Assembly (NCBI GenBank): GCA_001899445.1
Contig: MPOA01000004.1
Coordinates: 1 to 64,000, forward strand
Reading direction: 5' to 3'
DNA: 64,000 nt
Origin: Candidatus Desulfopertinax cowenii
GTDB lineage: Bacteria > Bacillota > Desulfotomaculia > Desulfotomaculales > Desulforudaceae
A program made the translations under genes and the position numbers. The notes below the pieces were generated by a model. That model was not told the DNA's origin. It worked only from the letters and a program-made list of their open reading frames with translations, and ran no database searches. The stretch's first letter is position 1; each line of letters begins with the position of its first letter. Positions 9,752-20,750 of the stretch are shown piece after piece.

Positions 9752-10294
9752 TTATTTTTTCAGCCCGGTTTTGCCGGCCTTCAGGCGAATCTTCTCGCCC
9801 TCGTATCTGATGCCCTTGCCCTTGTACGACTCGGGCTTCCGGAAAGACCTGATCTTGGCCGCTACGCGGCCGACCTCTTCCTTGTCGGCGCCCCGGATGA
9901 TGATCTTGGTGGCCGTCGGCACCTCGATCTCTATGCTCGCGGGTAGTTCGTACTCCACCGGGTGTGAGTACCCCAGGGTCAGGACGAGCTTCTTCCCCTG
10001 CAGCGCGGCGCGGTATCCCACCCCGCTCAGCTCCAGGGTCTTCTGGAACCCCTTGGTAACCCCGTCCACCATGTTGGCCACCAGGGTGCGGGCCAAGCCG
10101 CGCATGGCGGTGGTCCGTCCTTCATCGCCGGCTCTTTCAACCACCAGCTTCCCATCCTGCTGCAACAACTTAATGCCAGCCGGGATTTCCCGCCGGAGTT
10201 CGCCCTTGGGCCCCTGGACCAAGACTGTGTTGCCATCGATCGAAATCTTCACGCCCTGCGGTATGTTAATAGGTAGTCTCCCTGTACGCGACAT
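9752..10294 (-). CDS. rplF: 50S ribosomal protein L6
   Basis: L6 lies near the sarcin-ricin loop and the factor-binding site. The 180 residues contain two similar domains; the second has the signature PESYKGKGIRYEGEKI. It is 62 bases downstream of rpsH, and that spacer is filled by a short tandem repeat (10312-10359). Confidence 0.97.
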   Translation of the reverse strand: MSRTGRLPINIPQGVKISIDGNTVLVQGPKGELRREIPAGIKLLQQDGKLVVERAGDEGRTTAMRGLARTLVANMVDGVTKGFQKTLELSGVGYRAALQGKKLVLTLGYSHPVEYELPASIEIEVPTATKIIIRGADKEEVGRVAAKIRSFRKPESYKGKGIRYEGEKIRLKAGKTGLKK

Positions 10295-10311
10295 CTGCTC
10301 TTAGTTCACCT

Positions 10312-10359
10312 CCCGGTTCACACTACCACCGGCTCACAACTATCACCGGCTCATAACTA
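10312..10359. repeat. Tandem 17-base repeat between rpsH and rplF
   Basis: Two adjacent 17-base units, ccaccggctcacaacta (10326-10342) and tcaccggctcataacta (10343-10359), differ at two positions. A third degenerate unit (ggttcacacta, about 10315-10325) precedes them. The array overlaps the rpsH stop codon. The units look like a slippage-derived duplication. Confidence 0.75.
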
Positions 10360-10755
10360 CCAGATGTAACAAATTACCTCGCCGCCGATGCCTTGTTTGC
10401 GGGCCTCCTTGTCGGTCATAATCCCCCTGGACGTGGACAGGATCGCAATGCCCAGTCCGCCCAGGACGCGGGGAATCTCGTCCTTGCCCACGTATACCCG
10501 GAGTCCGGGTTTGGAGATCCGCTTCAGGCCGGTAATCACCCGCTCCTTGCCTTTTCCGTATTTCAGGTAGATCCTAATCTTACCTTGTTTGCCATCGTCC
10601 ACTAGCTCAAAGCCCTTGATGAAACCCTCTTCCTTCAAAATCTCGGTTAGCGCTTTCTTGATCCTGGAAGCCGGGACCTCGGTGGTTTCATGAAAGGCGG
10701 TATTGGCATTCCTGATCCGGGTCAGGTAATCCGCGATTGGATCGGTCAACATCAA
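10357..10755 (-). CDS. rpsH: 30S ribosomal protein S8
   Basis: S8 is a primary binder of the 16S central domain and, in E. coli, the repressor of the spc operon. The 132 residues begin [14 protein letters not shown] and end with the conserved [22 protein letters not shown]. It is 84 bases after rpsN. Confidence 0.97.
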   Translation of the reverse strand: MMLTDPIADYLTRIRNANTAFHETTEVPASRIKKALTEILKEEGFIKGFELVDDGKQGKIRIYLKYGKGKERVITGLKRISKPGLRVYVGKDEIPRVLGGLGIAILSTSRGIMTDKEARKQGIGGEVICYIW

Positions 10756-10839
10756 CCCACCACCTCCTTAAAAACTAAACGTCGAGCCGCTCCCGACGGC
10801 GCTCCTGCCAGCCCGGCCAACCTTCATCCCCCACCTCAC

Positions 10840-11025
10840 CTACCAGCTTGCCTTGCGGACGCCGGGTATTTGTCCTTGGTAGCAAAGCATCCGGAAACAA
10901 ATCCGGCACACGCCAAACTTGCGCATGTACGCGCGGGGCCGCCCGCACAGCTTGCACCGATTGTATTGCCGCACCCTGAATTTCGGCGTCCGCTTGGCTT
11001 TGTTGATTAAGGCTTTTTTGGCCAT
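10840..11025 (-). CDS. rpsN: 30S ribosomal protein S14, zinc-binding type Z
   Basis: The 61-residue zinc form of S14, needed late in 30S assembly. The cysteines are CKLC (residues 24, 27) and CRIC (40, 43), followed by [18 protein letters not shown]. The zinc-independent AltS14 type would be longer and lack these cysteines. It is 13 bases after rplE. Confidence 0.97.
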   Translation of the reverse strand: MAKKALINKAKRTPKFRVRQYNRCKLCGRPRAYMRKFGVCRICFRMLCYQGQIPGVRKASW

Positions 11026-11038
11026 TATCCGCCCTCCT

Positions 11039-11578
11039 TTAGTGGGGTTTAAAGGGCATCCCTATTAGTTTGAGCAACTCACGCGCCTCTTCGTCGTTCT
11101 TGGCGGTGGTCACTAGCGTGATGTCCATCCCCCGCACCTTGTCGATCTTATCGTAGTTGATCTCCGGAAAGATCAACTGTTCTTTCAAACCCAGGGTGTA
11201 GTTGCCCCGCCCGTCGAAGGCCCGGGGAGAAATGCCCCGAAAATCCCGCACCCGGGGCAGCGCAACGTTGATCAGCCGGTCCACGAAATCGTACATCCGG
11301 CTCCCCCGGAGGGTGACCTTGACCCCGATGCGCATTCCTTCCCGTACCTTGAAGGCCGCCACCGACTTCTTGGCCCTGGTGACCACCGGCTGCTGTCCGG
11401 TGATCGCCCGGATGTCTTCGATCGCGGCGTCGATAGCCTTCGGGTTTTGGATCGCCTCCCCCAGGCCCACGTTGATCACGACCTTCTCCAACCGGGGGAC
11501 TTCCATCACGTTCCGATAACCGAATTTATCCATCATCGCCGGAACGACTTCCTGTCGGTACTTCTGCTTTAGTGACAC
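11039..11578 (-). CDS. rplE: 50S ribosomal protein L5
   Basis: L5 binds 5S rRNA and bridges to the 30S head. The 179 residues include the motif [17 protein letters not shown] and the C-terminal [18 protein letters not shown]. Translation begins with GTG 11578. Confidence 0.97.
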   Translation of the reverse strand: MSLKQKYRQEVVPAMMDKFGYRNVMEVPRLEKVVINVGLGEAIQNPKAIDAAIEDIRAITGQQPVVTRAKKSVAAFKVREGMRIGVKVTLRGSRMYDFVDRLINVALPRVRDFRGISPRAFDGRGNYTLGLKEQLIFPEINYDKIDKVRGMDITLVTTAKNDEEARELLKLIGMPFKPH

Positions 11579-11631
11579 CTTTCAACAAGCCCCCTTTTGT
11601 TCCACCCATCCGCAAGATTAATCAAGATTAA

Positions 11632-11958
11632 TTATAGGGCTTCTCCGCATTTCTTGCAGATTCTGATCTTGCTGCCGTCGTCCAGGACACGCTTGGCCAC
11701 GCGGGTCGGCTTGTGACAGCGCCCGCAGATCAGCATCACGTTTGAGCGGCTGATCGGGGCCTCCTTCTCCTGGATCCCGCCCTGGGGCAGCTTGCGGGTC
11801 GGACGGGAATGTCTCTTCACCACGTTCACACCTTCAACGATCACCCGGTTGCGCCGGGGGTCGACCTCAATGACCTTGCCGTGCTTGCCAGCGTCTTTAC
11901 CGGCAATCACGACCACCTTATCTCCCTTGCGTACGTTCAGTTTGCCCACTGCTACCAC
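11632..11958 (-). CDS. rplX: 50S ribosomal protein L24
   Basis: L24 is an assembly initiator at the 5' end of 23S rRNA. The 108 residues start with the KOW motif ([21 protein letters not shown]) and end with a four-cysteine ribbon, CGRCHKP and CKKCG. The cysteine pairs mark the zinc-binding version seen in several thermophilic and clostridial lineages. Confidence 0.96.
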   Translation of the reverse strand: MVAVGKLNVRKGDKVVVIAGKDAGKHGKVIEVDPRRNRVIVEGVNVVKRHSRPTRKLPQGGIQEKEAPISRSNVMLICGRCHKPTRVAKRVLDDGSKIRICKKCGEAL

Positions 11959-11991
11959 CTCGTTGAATTTCTCCTTGGGACGAGCCGATTG

Positions 11992-12360
11992 CTACAGTAC
12001 CTCGGGAGCGAGCGAGACAATCTTCATGAAATCTTTTTCCCGCAGTTCCCTGGCCACCGGGCCAAAGATCCGGGTCCCGCGCGGGCTCTTGTCGTCCTTA
12101 ATGACTACGGCCGCATTCTCATCAAACTTGATGTAGGAACCGTCGGGGCGCCCGATCTCTTTCTTGGTCCTGACCACCACGGCTTTGACTACGTCGCCCT
12201 TCTTCACTACGCCGCCCGGTGCTGCCTCCTTACAGGAGCACACGATGATGTCGCCGACGGAGGCGTAACGCCGGAAAGAGGCGCCCAGGATCCGAATGCA
12301 CATCAGTTTCTTGGCCCCGGTGTTGTCTGCTACGTTGAGGATCGTTTGTACCTGGATCAA
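11992..12360 (-). CDS. rplN: 50S ribosomal protein L14
   Basis: L14 contacts 16S rRNA in an intersubunit bridge and is the docking site for RsfS. The 122 residues begin [20 protein letters not shown] and contain [18 protein letters not shown]. Translation starts at TTG 12360 behind GGAGGTG. Confidence 0.97.
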   Translation of the reverse strand: MIQVQTILNVADNTGAKKLMCIRILGASFRRYASVGDIIVCSCKEAAPGGVVKKGDVVKAVVVRTKKEIGRPDGSYIKFDENAAVVIKDDKSPRGTRIFGPVARELREKDFMKIVSLAPEVL

Positions 12361-12374
12361 GGCTTACACCTCCT

Positions 12375-12638
12375 CTAGATCTGCGACCGCTCCAGCACCT
12401 CGGCCACCCGCCATCGCTTATGACGGGACAGCGGGCGCGTTTCCATAATTTTAACCTTATCGCCAACGCGGCACTGGTTCTCCCGGTCGTCGGCCATGAA
12501 CTTCTTGGTTCGGCGGATGGTGCGCCCGTAGAGCGGGTGCTTGACCAGGGTGTCCACGGCCACGACCACTGTCTTGTCCATCTTGTCGCTCACGACCACA
12601 CCGATACGGACTTTACGGCTTCCGCGTTCCACTGCCAA
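12375..12638 (-). CDS. rpsQ: 30S ribosomal protein S17
   Basis: S17 is an OB-fold 16S binder. The 87 residues include the family signature [19 protein letters not shown] and [19 protein letters not shown]. Start is TTG 12638, 6 bases after rpmC. Confidence 0.97.
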   Translation of the reverse strand: MAVERGSRKVRIGVVVSDKMDKTVVVAVDTLVKHPLYGRTIRRTKKFMADDRENQCRVGDKVKIMETRPLSRHKRWRVAEVLERSQI

Positions 12639-12644
12639 CCCCCC

Positions 12645-12857
12645 TTACGCGTGTTTGATGCCCAGCTCTCTCTCCCGGATCACGGTCTTTAGGCGCGCGA
12701 TACGCCGGCGGACATCCTGGATCTTCATCGGGTTGTCGAGCTGTCCGGTAGCGTTCTGAAATCTGAGTCTGAACAATTCGTCCTTGGAATCAGCCAGCTT
12801 TTTCCGCAGTTCGGCGTCGGTCAGGTCCCGCATTTCCTTAACCTTCACCGGCCTCAC
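12645..12857 (-). CDS. rpmC: 50S ribosomal protein L29
   Basis: L29 is a helical hairpin at the tunnel exit, next to L23, and part of the docking site for trigger factor and SRP. The 70 residues contain the motif [19 protein letters not shown]. Its start lies inside the rplP 3' end (20-base overlap). Confidence 0.97.
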   Translation of the reverse strand: MRPVKVKEMRDLTDAELRKKLADSKDELFRLRFQNATGQLDNPMKIQDVRRRIARLKTVIRERELGIKHA

Positions 12858-13269
12858 CTACTTCCTGGCGTTTCACGATTTTGGTCTTGCAGGGCAGCTT
12901 GTGGGAAGCAAGCCGTAAAGCCTCGCGGGCGATCTCCTCCGGCACCCCGGCGATCTCAAAGATGATCCGCCCCGGCTTGACCACGGCCACCCAGTATTCC
13001 GGCGTGCCCTTGCCCTTGCCCATGCGCGTTTCCGCCGGCTTCGCCGTGATCGGCCGGTCGGGAAAGATCCGAATCCAGACCTTGCCGCCGCGCTTGACAT
13101 GGCGGGTCATGGCGACCCGCGCGGCCTCAATCTGCCGGCTGGTCACCCAGGCGGCGTCGAGCGCTTGCAGGGCCAGGTCCCCGAACTGGATCTTCGTCCC
13201 GCCTTTGGCCTTACCCGCCAGGTTTGGCCGGTGCTGTTTTCTGAATTTAACCCTCTTGGGCATCAACAT
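12838..13269 (-). CDS. rplP: 50S ribosomal protein L16
   Basis: L16 lies by the A-site tRNA elbow and the peptidyl-transferase centre. The 143 residues begin [14 protein letters not shown] and contain the invariant [20 protein letters not shown]. It starts 2 bases after rpsC. Confidence 0.97.
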   Translation of the reverse strand: MLMPKRVKFRKQHRPNLAGKAKGGTKIQFGDLALQALDAAWVTSRQIEAARVAMTRHVKRGGKVWIRIFPDRPITAKPAETRMGKGKGTPEYWVAVVKPGRIIFEIAGVPEEIAREALRLASHKLPCKTKIVKRQEVGEAGEG

Positions 13270-13271
13270 AG

Positions 13272-13931
13272 TTACCTGCCTCCTTCACGAGAAGCCCGTT
13301 CCAGCAGAACCTCGCCCTTGTAAATCCAGGCCTTAACCCCGATCTTACCGTACGTGGTCTTCGCTTCGGCAAAACCGTAGTCAATGTCGGCCCGCAGCGT
13401 ATGGAGAGGCACCTTGCCCTCGCTGTACCACTCGGTACGGGCGATTTCCGCTCCGGCCAGCCGACCGGCGACCGCGATCCGGATGCCCTTCGCCCCCATC
13501 TTCATGGCGCGCCCGACCGCCTGCTTCATGGCCCGGCGGAAGGCAATCCGCCGTTCCAGCTGCGCGGCCACGTTTTCGGCCACCAGCTGGGCATCCAGCT
13601 CCGGCGTCTTGACCTCCACGATGTTGATGCTGATCTGCCTGCCGGTCAGCTTCTCTATTTCCTTGCGCAGGACCTCGACCTCGGACCCCCCGCGGCCGAT
13701 CACCACCCCGGGCTTCGCGGTATGGATGGCGATCCGCACCCGATTGGCCGTCCGTTCGATATGGATCCGGGAGATGCCCGCACCGTAAAGCTTGTTCTTA
13801 ATGTGTTTCCTGATCTTGACATCTTCCAAAAGGAGATTGGAAAAGTTTTTCTTGTCGGCGTACCACTTGGCGTCCCAGTCACGAACGATCCCAAGCCGCA
13901 ACCCCCTCGGGTCAACCTTTTGCCCCACCAA
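13272..13931 (-). CDS. rpsC: 30S ribosomal protein S3
   Basis: S3 forms part of the mRNA entry site. The 219 residues show the N-terminal domain ([15 protein letters not shown]), the KH domain ([19 protein letters not shown]) and the C-terminal S3 domain ([17 protein letters not shown]). It abuts rplV with no spacer. Confidence 0.97.
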   Translation of the reverse strand: MVGQKVDPRGLRLGIVRDWDAKWYADKKNFSNLLLEDVKIRKHIKNKLYGAGISRIHIERTANRVRIAIHTAKPGVVIGRGGSEVEVLRKEIEKLTGRQISINIVEVKTPELDAQLVAENVAAQLERRIAFRRAMKQAVGRAMKMGAKGIRIAVAGRLAGAEIARTEWYSEGKVPLHTLRADIDYGFAEAKTTYGKIGVKAWIYKGEVLLERASREGGR

Positions 13932-14273
13932 CTATCCCTCCTTTCCGTCACTAACTACTACGGTGATGTGGCTGGTTCGGTGCTTGATCACGTTGGCCCG
14001 GCCGTAAGCCCGGGGCCGCCACCGTTTCAGGGACGGACCCTGGTCCACGTAGGCCCTGGCGATGTAAAGCCGGGCCCGGTCCATATCGTTGTTGTGCTCG
14101 GCGTTGGCCGCCGCCGACCTGATCACCTTGGCCACGGTCCTGGCCGCCCGCTTCGGCGTAAACTGGAGAATGGCCAGCGCCTCGTCCACGCTCTTGCCCC
14201 GCACCAGGTCCACCACCTGGCGCACCTTGGCAGGCGAGAGACGGATGTATTTCGCAACCGCTTTCGCTTCCAC
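13932..14273 (-). CDS. rplV: 50S ribosomal protein L22
   Basis: L22 lines the peptide tunnel constriction with L4. The 113 residues include [17 protein letters not shown] at the N-terminus and the long beta-hairpin region [18 protein letters not shown] start at 14273. Confidence 0.97.
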   Translation of the reverse strand: MEAKAVAKYIRLSPAKVRQVVDLVRGKSVDEALAILQFTPKRAARTVAKVIRSAAANAEHNNDMDRARLYIARAYVDQGPSLKRWRPRAYGRANVIKHRTSHITVVVSDGKEG

Positions 14274-14287
14274 GAAGAATTCCCCCC

Positions 14288-14572
14288 TTACTTCAACGCC
14301 GTGGATCTCTCGGTATGATGCCCGTGTCCCCGATAGGTCCGCGTGGGTGCAAACTCGCCCAGCTTGTGCCCGACCATTTCCTCGGTGATGTACACCGGTA
14401 CGTGCTTACGCCCGTCGTACACGGCGATGGTGTGGCCAATCATCTGGGGGAAGATGGTCGACCGGCGGGACCAGGTCTTGATGACCCGCTTTTCGCCCCT
14501 GGCGTTCATCTCCTCGACCCGAGCCAGGAGTTTCGGACTGCAGTAAGGTCCTTTCTTCAGTGACCGACCCAC
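14288..14572 (-). CDS. rpsS: 30S ribosomal protein S19
   Basis: S19 works with S13 in the 30S head. The 94 residues begin [11 protein letters not shown] and contain the signature [23 protein letters not shown] start at 14572. Confidence 0.97.
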   Translation of the reverse strand: MGRSLKKGPYCSPKLLARVEEMNARGEKRVIKTWSRRSTIFPQMIGHTIAVYDGRKHVPVYITEEMVGHKLGEFAPTRTYRGHGHHTERSTALK

Positions 14573-14588
14573 GTTGCTACCCCCTTTC

Positions 14589-15416
14589 TTACTTCGAACG
14601 CCGTTTTACGATCAGCCTGTCGCTGGCCTTTTTCTTCTTCCGCGTCTTGGCGCCCAGGGCCGGCTTGCCCCAGGGCGTCACCGGGTTCCGTCCGATTGGG
14701 GAGCGCCCCTCGCCGCCGCCGTGGGGATGATCGACCGGGTTCATCACCACGCCGCGGACCGTCGGCCGGATACCCAGCCAGCGGGTCCGGCCGGCCTTGC
14801 CGGTGATAATGTTCTCGTGTTCCACGTTGCCCACCTGGCCAACAGTGGCCCGGCAGTCTAAGTGGAAGAGCCGCACCTCGCCCGAAGGTAAGCGCACGTG
14901 GGCGTAGTCTCCTTCCTTGGCCATCAGCTGGGCCGCGCCGCCGGCCGAGCGGATCACCTTACCCCCCTGTCCGGGGTAAAGCTCCAGGTTATGAATCAGC
15001 ACGCCCGCCGGAATGTTCCGGAGCGGCAGGGCGTTACCCACCTTGATGTCCGCCTCGGGACCGGACACCACCGTCTGCCCGACCCGCAGGCCGGCCGGCG
15101 CGATGATGTACCGCTTCTCGCCGTCGGCGTAGTGGATAAGGGCGATGTTCGCCGAACGGTTGGGGTCGTACTCGATGGTCGCCACCTTGCCCGGCACCCC
15201 GTCCTTGTCCCGTTTGAAATCAATCACCCGGTAACGCCGCTTGTGACCGCCGCCCCGGTGCCGCACCGTGATGCGGCCCTGCAGGTTGCGGCCGCCCTTT
15301 TTCTTAAGCGGCCGGAGCAGGGATTTCTCCGGCTCTACCGCCGTGATTTCCTGAAAATCCGAAACGGTCACAAAACGGCGCCCCGGAGAAGTAGGTTTGT
15401 ATTTTTTAGTGGCCAT
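14589..15416 (-). CDS. rplB: 50S ribosomal protein L2
   Basis: L2 is required for subunit association and peptidyl transfer. The 275 residues contain [19 protein letters not shown] and the C-terminal [20 protein letters not shown] with the functionally important histidine. It lies 12 bases after rplW. Confidence 0.98.
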   Translation of the reverse strand: MATKKYKPTSPGRRFVTVSDFQEITAVEPEKSLLRPLKKKGGRNLQGRITVRHRGGGHKRRYRVIDFKRDKDGVPGKVATIEYDPNRSANIALIHYADGEKRYIIAPAGLRVGQTVVSGPEADIKVGNALPLRNIPAGVLIHNLELYPGQGGKVIRSAGGAAQLMAKEGDYAHVRLPSGEVRLFHLDCRATVGQVGNVEHENIITGKAGRTRWLGIRPTVRGVVMNPVDHPHGGGEGRSPIGRNPVTPWGKPALGAKTRKKKKASDRLIVKRRSK

Positions 15417-15428
15417 CCCTATTCCTCC

Positions 15429-15716
15429 TTACACGCCTTCAAAGATCTCGATTTTATCGCCGGGACTCAGGGTTACGATCGCTTTCTTGGTTTCCGGCGT
15501 CCGGCCGACGATGTTCCGCCGGCGCACCCGTTTACCCTTCACCCGGATAGTGTTCACCTTAAGCACCTTGACCTTGAAAATCTCCTCGACCGCCCGCTTA
15601 ATTTCGGTCTTGTTCGCCTTGAGATCGACGATGAAGGTGTACTTGTTCCCCTCGGTCAGCGACATTGACTTTTCAGAAATCAAGGGCTTGCGCAGAATGT
15701 CGTGGGAAAAATTCAT
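15429..15716 (-). CDS. rplW: 50S ribosomal protein L23
   Basis: L23 is the tunnel-exit docking site for trigger factor and SRP. The 95 residues contain [20 protein letters not shown] and the RNA-binding loop around [17 protein letters not shown]. Its start overlaps the rplD stop by one base. Confidence 0.97.
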   Translation of the reverse strand: MNFSHDILRKPLISEKSMSLTEGNKYTFIVDLKANKTEIKRAVEEIFKVKVLKVNTIRVKGKRVRRRNIVGRTPETKKAIVTLSPGDKIEIFEGV

Positions 15717-16339
15717 CAGGCGAATACCTCCTCCACGCGGGCTACCGCATCCCTGGTCAGAATCAGGTGGGGATGATCCAGCAGATCGTACACGTTGAGC
15801 TGCCGGGCCTCCATGGACTTGACTCCCGGAATATTGCGGACCGACTTTTCAATATTGGAGTTTTTTTCCGCTGTGACCACCAGGGCGCCCTCCCTGGCCT
15901 TGAGATTGTCCAGAATTTGGACCATTTCCCTGGTTTTCGGCTCCGGAAGCTCCAGGGCATCCAAAACCAGGATCCGTCCCTCGCCGGCCTTGGCAGAAAG
16001 CGCCGATTTCAGGGCCAGTCGTTTCACTTTCTTGGGCACCTGGTAACTGTAATCCCGCGGGTGGGGTCCGAAAACGATTCCGCCTCCGCGCCAGATCGGC
16101 GAACGTATCGTTCCGTGGCGTGCCCGTCCGGTACCCTTCTGGCGCCAGGGCTTCCGGCCGCCTCCCCGGACCCCACTCCTGGTCTTGGTTTCGTGGGTAC
16201 CACGGCGCCGGTTGGCGAGCTGCATTACCACCACTTCGTGCAGCACGACCTCGTTGACCGGCTGGCCGAAAACGGCTTCGCTGAGTTCGATTTCGCCCAC
16301 CTGTTCGCCATTTATGTTGTAGACTGCTGCTCTGGGCAC
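15716..16339 (-). CDS. rplD: 50S ribosomal protein L4
   Basis: L4 reaches into the peptide tunnel with a long loop and is the autoregulator of the S10 operon in E. coli. The 207 residues carry the loop [19 protein letters not shown] followed by [13 protein letters not shown]. Translation starts at GTG 16339. Confidence 0.97.
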   Translation of the reverse strand: MPRAAVYNINGEQVGEIELSEAVFGQPVNEVVLHEVVVMQLANRRRGTHETKTRSGVRGGGRKPWRQKGTGRARHGTIRSPIWRGGGIVFGPHPRDYSYQVPKKVKRLALKSALSAKAGEGRILVLDALELPEPKTREMVQILDNLKAREGALVVTAEKNSNIEKSVRNIPGVKSMEARQLNVYDLLDHPHLILTRDAVARVEEVFA

Positions 16340-16360
16340 TATTGATCCTCCTTTGCCACC

Positions 16361-16990
16361 TTACTGGCTCTTAACGGCTTCTCTTATAAAGAGCAGGCTG
16401 CCCCGGGGACCCGGGACCGCGCCCTTCACGGCCAGGAGGTTTCTCTCGGGATCCACTTTGACAACCTCCAGGTTCTGAACGGTCACCCGGACACCGCCCA
16501 GGCGGCCCGGCATTTTCCGCCCCTTGAACACGCGCGCCGGACCCTTTGCCGCCGCGGCGCCCGGCCGGCGGTGATACTTGGAGCCGTGGCCCATAGGGCC
16601 GCGGCGAAAGCCGTGACGTTTGATCCCCCCGGCAAAACCTTTGCCCTTGGACGTACCCACCACGTCCACCTTGTCGCCCGGGGCGAACAGGTCGACCCTG
16701 AGCACCTGGCCCACCTGGTAGTCGTCAACGTCGCCCGTGCGTAGTTCGCGCAGGTAGCGGGTCGGGTTGACGCCCTTCGAGCGGAAATGCCCTCTCGCCG
16801 GCTTGTTCACTCTCTTTTCCGGTCGCTCCTCAAAACCCAACTGTACCGCGGCGTAGCCGTCGGTGTCGGTCGTTTTCTTCTGCACCACGGTGCACGGTCC
16901 GGCCTCGATTAGAGTGACCGGTACCATTACCCCTTCCGCCGTGAAAAACTGGCTCATCCCCAGTTTGCGTCCGAGGATTCCCTTCGCCAT
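16361..16990 (-). CDS. rplC: 50S ribosomal protein L3
   Basis: L3 initiates 50S assembly and reaches towards the peptidyl-transferase centre. The 209 residues start [16 protein letters not shown] and contain the signature [20 protein letters not shown]. There are 85 bases between rpsJ and this gene. Confidence 0.97.
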   Translation of the reverse strand: MAKGILGRKLGMSQFFTAEGVMVPVTLIEAGPCTVVQKKTTDTDGYAAVQLGFEERPEKRVNKPARGHFRSKGVNPTRYLRELRTGDVDDYQVGQVLRVDLFAPGDKVDVVGTSKGKGFAGGIKRHGFRRGPMGHGSKYHRRPGAAAAKGPARVFKGRKMPGRLGGVRVTVQNLEVVKVDPERNLLAVKGAVPGPRGSLLFIREAVKSQ

Positions 16991-17075
16991 CTGTTACACC
17001 TCCCCGGGGGCCAGCCCATCCCGTCAGCTCGATCCCCCGCATGCCTCTTGAGTTTTGGATTTTTGAACCCCGGCC

Positions 17076-17384
17076 CTACAGTTTAATCTCGATATCCACC
17101 CCGGCCGGCAAATCGAGGCGCATTAAAGCGTCCACCGTTTTGGGCGTTGGTTCGAGGATGTCGATCAACCGCTTGTGGGTCCGGATCTCAAACTGTTCCC
17201 GCGAATCCTTATCCTTGTGCGGCGAACGCAAAACCGTGTAGATTTCCTTTTCGGTCGGTAGCGGAACTGGGCCGGCCACGTCGGCGCCGGTTCGCCGGAC
17301 CGTTTCGACTATCTTCCGGGCCGACTGATCCAGCATGTTGTGGTCGAAAGCCTTGAGCCGGATCCGGATCTTCTGCCTCTGCAT
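17076..17384 (-). CDS. rpsJ: 30S ribosomal protein S10 / NusE
   Basis: S10 is a 30S head protein that also joins NusB in antitermination and contacts NusG. The 102 residues start [20 protein letters not shown] at ATG 17384 behind AGGAGGGG and contain [19 protein letters not shown]. The frame continues upstream through tuf only because the GC-rich antisense is open. It is 17 bases after tuf copy 1. Confidence 0.97.
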   Translation of the reverse strand: MQRQKIRIRLKAFDHNMLDQSARKIVETVRRTGADVAGPVPLPTEKEIYTVLRSPHKDKDSREQFEIRTHKRLIDILEPTPKTVDALMRLDLPAGVDIEIKL

Positions 17385-17401
17385 CAAAAAGCCCCTCCTG
17401 C

Positions 17402-18604
17402 CTATTCCTTGATTGCCGTGACCACGCCGGCGCCCACCGTACGGCCGCCCTCCCGGATGGCGAACCGCAGGCCCTCTTCGATGGCGATCGGGGTAATCAG
17501 GGAGACCTCCATCTGAATGTTGTCCCCGGGCATCACCATCTCCACGCCCTCCGGCAGCTCGATGACCCCAGTGACGTCGGTGGTCCGGAAGTAGAACTGC
17601 GGGCGGTAACCGTTGAAGAACGGGGTGTGCCGACCACCTTCCTCCTTGGTCAAAACGTAGACCTCCGCCGAGAATTGGGTCAACGGCTTGATGCTGCCCG
17701 GCTTGGCCAACACCTGGCCCCGCAGCAGTTCGTCGCGGTCGACGCCCCGCAGCAAACACCCGACGTTGTCGCCCGCTTGGGCAAAGTCCAAAACCTTGCG
17801 GAACATTTCCACGCCCGTGACCACGGTCTTCCGCGGCTTGTCGGCAAAACCAACGATCTCCACTTCGTCGCCGACTTTGACGGTGCCCCGCTCGACGCGG
17901 CCCGTACCCACCGTGCCCCGACCGGTGATGGAGAAGACGTCCTCCACCGGCATCAGGAAGGGTTTGTCGATGTCACGTTCCGGGGTGGGGATGTATTCGT
18001 CCACCGCGTCCATGAGTTCCCAAATGGATTTGCAGTGGGCACAATCCCGGCTGCCGCAGCCGCATTCCAGGGCTTTCAAGGCCGAGCCGGCGATGATCGG
18101 GGTGTCGTCTCCCGGAAAGTCGTACTTGGATAAAAGCTCGCGCACTTCCATCTCAACCAGTTCCAACAGTTCCGGGTCGTCAACCTGGTCGGCTTTGTTG
18201 AGGTAGACAACGATGGAAGGCACAGCCACCTGACGGGCCAGGAGAATGTGCTCCCGAGTCTGGGGCATGGGACCGTCGGCCGCCGAGACCACCAGGATCG
18301 CTCCGTCCATCTGGGCCGCACCAGTGATCATGTTCTTGATGTAGTCCGCGTGACCCGGACAGTCCACGTGGGCGTAGTGCCGTTTCTCGGTTTCGTACTC
18401 GACGTGCGCCGTGTTAATGGTGATCCCACGCGCCTTCTCCTCCGGCGCCGCGTCGATCTCGTCGTACTTCTTGTATTGGGCCTGACCCAGCTTGGACAGA
18501 ACCAGCGTAATCGCCGCCGTCAAGGTGGTCTTACCATGGTCCACGTGGCCAATGGTTCCAACGTTCACGTGCGGCTTGGTACGCTCAAACTTGGGCTTCG
18601 CCAT
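17402..18604 (-). CDS. tuf: Elongation factor Tu, copy 1 (str operon)
   Basis: EF-Tu delivers aminoacyl-tRNA to the ribosome as a GTP complex. The 400 residues contain [18 protein letters not shown] and NKAD (the GTP-binding motifs), then domains 2 and 3. An insertion near residues 180-192 reads [11 protein letters not shown], with four cysteines (181, 183, 188, 191) that could bind metal. It lies downstream of fusA in the str order and is followed by rpsJ after 17 bases. The reading frame appears identical base for base to the second copy at 32865-34067, while flanking DNA differs. Confidence 0.98.
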   Translation of the reverse strand: MAKPKFERTKPHVNVGTIGHVDHGKTTLTAAITLVLSKLGQAQYKKYDEIDAAPEEKARGITINTAHVEYETEKRHYAHVDCPGHADYIKNMITGAAQMDGAILVVSAADGPMPQTREHILLARQVAVPSIVVYLNKADQVDDPELLELVEMEVRELLSKYDFPGDDTPIIAGSALKALECGCGSRDCAHCKSIWELMDAVDEYIPTPERDIDKPFLMPVEDVFSITGRGTVGTGRVERGTVKVGDEVEIVGFADKPRKTVVTGVEMFRKVLDFAQAGDNVGCLLRGVDRDELLRGQVLAKPGSIKPLTQFSAEVYVLTKEEGGRHTPFFNGYRPQFYFRTTDVTGVIELPEGVEMVMPGDNIQMEVSLITPIAIEEGLRFAIREGGRTVGAGVVTAIKE

Positions 18605-18667
18605 CTTGATCTTCCTCCTTAAAATAACTTAAATCCTTAATGCCTTTTCTCTGCATTCAATATCTGC

Positions 18668-20737
18668 TTAATAGCGGCGGATCATCTTGTCCGCAATATT
18701 CTGCGGCACCTCGGCGTAGTGATCAAACTGCATGGTATAGTTGCCCCGGCCTTGGGTGCGCGAACGCAGGTTGGTCGCGTAGCCGAACATCTCGGCCAGC
18801 GGCACATGCGCGCGCACAATCTGGGTTTTACCTTCGAGATACATTTCCTCGATCTGGCCACGCCGCGCGTTGAGGTCGCTGATCACGTCCCCCGTGTAGT
18901 CTTCGGGCAGAACCACCTCCACCGCCATTACAGGTTCCAGCAGCACCGGTGCAGCGTTAGAGGCCGCCTTTTTAAAGGCCATCGAGGCGGCGATCTTAAA
19001 AGCAATTTCCGAAGAGTCCACCGGGTGGTAGGAGCCGTCGACCAGAATCACCCGCACGTCCGTGACCGGGTAGCCGAAAAGTACGCCGCTTCCCAGCGCC
19101 TCCCGGACGCCTTCCTCGACGGACGGAATATACTCCTTGGGCACCACGCCGCCCACGATCTGGTTCACGAATTCGAAGCCCTTGCCCCGTTCCAGAGGTT
19201 CGAGCACCAGTTTCACGTGGCCGTACTGCCCGCGGCCCCCGGTCTGGCGGATAAACTTGCCCTCGGCCTCGGCCGTGCCCTGGATGGTTTCCTTATAGGC
19301 CACCTGGGGCCGGCCGACGTTAGCCTGGACCTTGAACTCCCGCAGGAGGCGGTCCACAATAATTTCCAGGTGTAACTCTCCCATCCCGGAAACCAGGGTC
19401 TGCGCGGTTTCCTCGTCGGTCCGGACCCTGAAGGTTGGATCCTCCTCGGCCAAGCGCTGCAAAGCGATCCCCATCTTATCCTGGTCGCCCTTGGTCTTGG
19501 GTTCGATGGCGATGGAGATCACGGGCTCCGGAAACTCCATGGCCTCTAGAATGATAGGATGCGTCTCGTCGCAGAGTGTATCGCCGGTAGCCGTGAATTT
19601 CAAGCCCACCGCTCCTACGATGTCCCCGGAGTACACAGCATCGATCTCCTGGCGGTGGTTGGCGTGCATCTGCAGCAGCCGCCCGATCCGCTCCTTTTTC
19701 TGCTTGGTCGAATTATAAATGTATGACCCTGTTTTCAAAGAACCCGAGTATACCCGGAAAAAGGTCAGTTTACCTACGTAGGGGTCGATCATCACCTTGA
19801 AGGCCAGGGCCGCAAACGGCTCGCCGTCATGGGCCGCGCGCCGGTCCTCCTGGCCGGTCTCCGGGTTGACCCCCACCACGGCCGGGATATCGGTCGGCGC
19901 CGGCAGGTAATCCACTACGGCGTCCAGGAGCGCCTGCACCCCCTTGTTCCGGTAGGACGACCCGCACAGAACCGGCACGATCTTCACCGCCAACGTGGCC
20001 TTGCGGAGGCCGATCTTGATATCCTCCACCGTCAGTTCCTCGCCGTCCAGGTACTTCGCTAGGAGTTCCTCGTCGGTTTCGGCAACGGTTTCCAGAAGCC
20101 GCTCCCGGTACTCGGCCGCCAGTTTGGCCAACTCGGCCGGGATCGGAATCTCCTTGAACTTGGTGCCCAGCTCATCCGTGTAAATCAAGGTCTTGTTGGT
20201 AACCAGGTCGATCAGGCCGACAAACTTCTCCTCGGCCCCGATCGGAATCTGGACCGCCACCGGATTGGCCCCGAGTTTTTCTTTGATCGAATGGATACTC
20301 TTGAAGAAGTCGGCGCCTACCCGGTCCATCTTGTTGATGTAAGCGATCCGCGGTACCCGGTACTTGTCAGCCTGGCGCCAGACTGTTTCGGACTGGGGTT
20401 CCACCCCGGCCACCGAATCAAACACGGCGATCGCACCGTCAAGCACCCGCAGCGAGCGCTCGACCTCAACCGTAAAGTCCACGTGCCCTGGTGTATCAAT
20501 AATATTTATCCGGTAGTCACGCCAGAAACAGGTGGTGGCCGCCGAGGTGATGGTGATACCGCGTTCCTGCTCCTGGACCATCCAGTCCATGGTGGCCGCA
20601 CCGTCATCAACCTCGCCGATCCGGTGCACCCTACCGGTATAAAACAGTATCCGCTCGGTGGTCGTGGTCTTACCGGCGTCAATGTGGGCCATTATGCCGA
20701 TGTTGCGTGTCCTTTCGAGCGGAAACACCCGGGCCAT
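18668..20737 (-). CDS. fusA: Elongation factor G
   Basis: EF-G is the translocase GTPase. The 689 residues contain the G-domain motifs [28 protein letters not shown] and NKMD, then the EF-G domains II-V ending in [19 protein letters not shown] place the start at ATG 20737 behind AAAGGAGG; eleven codons upstream are open but lack family similarity. It lies 13 bases after rpsG. Confidence 0.98.
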   Translation of the reverse strand: MARVFPLERTRNIGIMAHIDAGKTTTTERILFYTGRVHRIGEVDDGAATMDWMVQEQERGITITSAATTCFWRDYRINIIDTPGHVDFTVEVERSLRVLDGAIAVFDSVAGVEPQSETVWRQADKYRVPRIAYINKMDRVGADFFKSIHSIKEKLGANPVAVQIPIGAEEKFVGLIDLVTNKTLIYTDELGTKFKEIPIPAELAKLAAEYRERLLETVAETDEELLAKYLDGEELTVEDIKIGLRKATLAVKIVPVLCGSSYRNKGVQALLDAVVDYLPAPTDIPAVVGVNPETGQEDRRAAHDGEPFAALAFKVMIDPYVGKLTFFRVYSGSLKTGSYIYNSTKQKKERIGRLLQMHANHRQEIDAVYSGDIVGAVGLKFTATGDTLCDETHPIILEAMEFPEPVISIAIEPKTKGDQDKMGIALQRLAEEDPTFRVRTDEETAQTLVSGMGELHLEIIVDRLLREFKVQANVGRPQVAYKETIQGTAEAEGKFIRQTGGRGQYGHVKLVLEPLERGKGFEFVNQIVGGVVPKEYIPSVEEGVREALGSGVLFGYPVTDVRVILVDGSYHPVDSSEIAFKIAASMAFKKAASNAAPVLLEPVMAVEVVLPEDYTGDVISDLNARRGQIEEMYLEGKTQIVRAHVPLAEMFGYATNLRSRTQGRGNYTMQFDHYAEVPQNIADKMIRRY

Positions 20738-20750
20738 TCGTGAACCTCCT

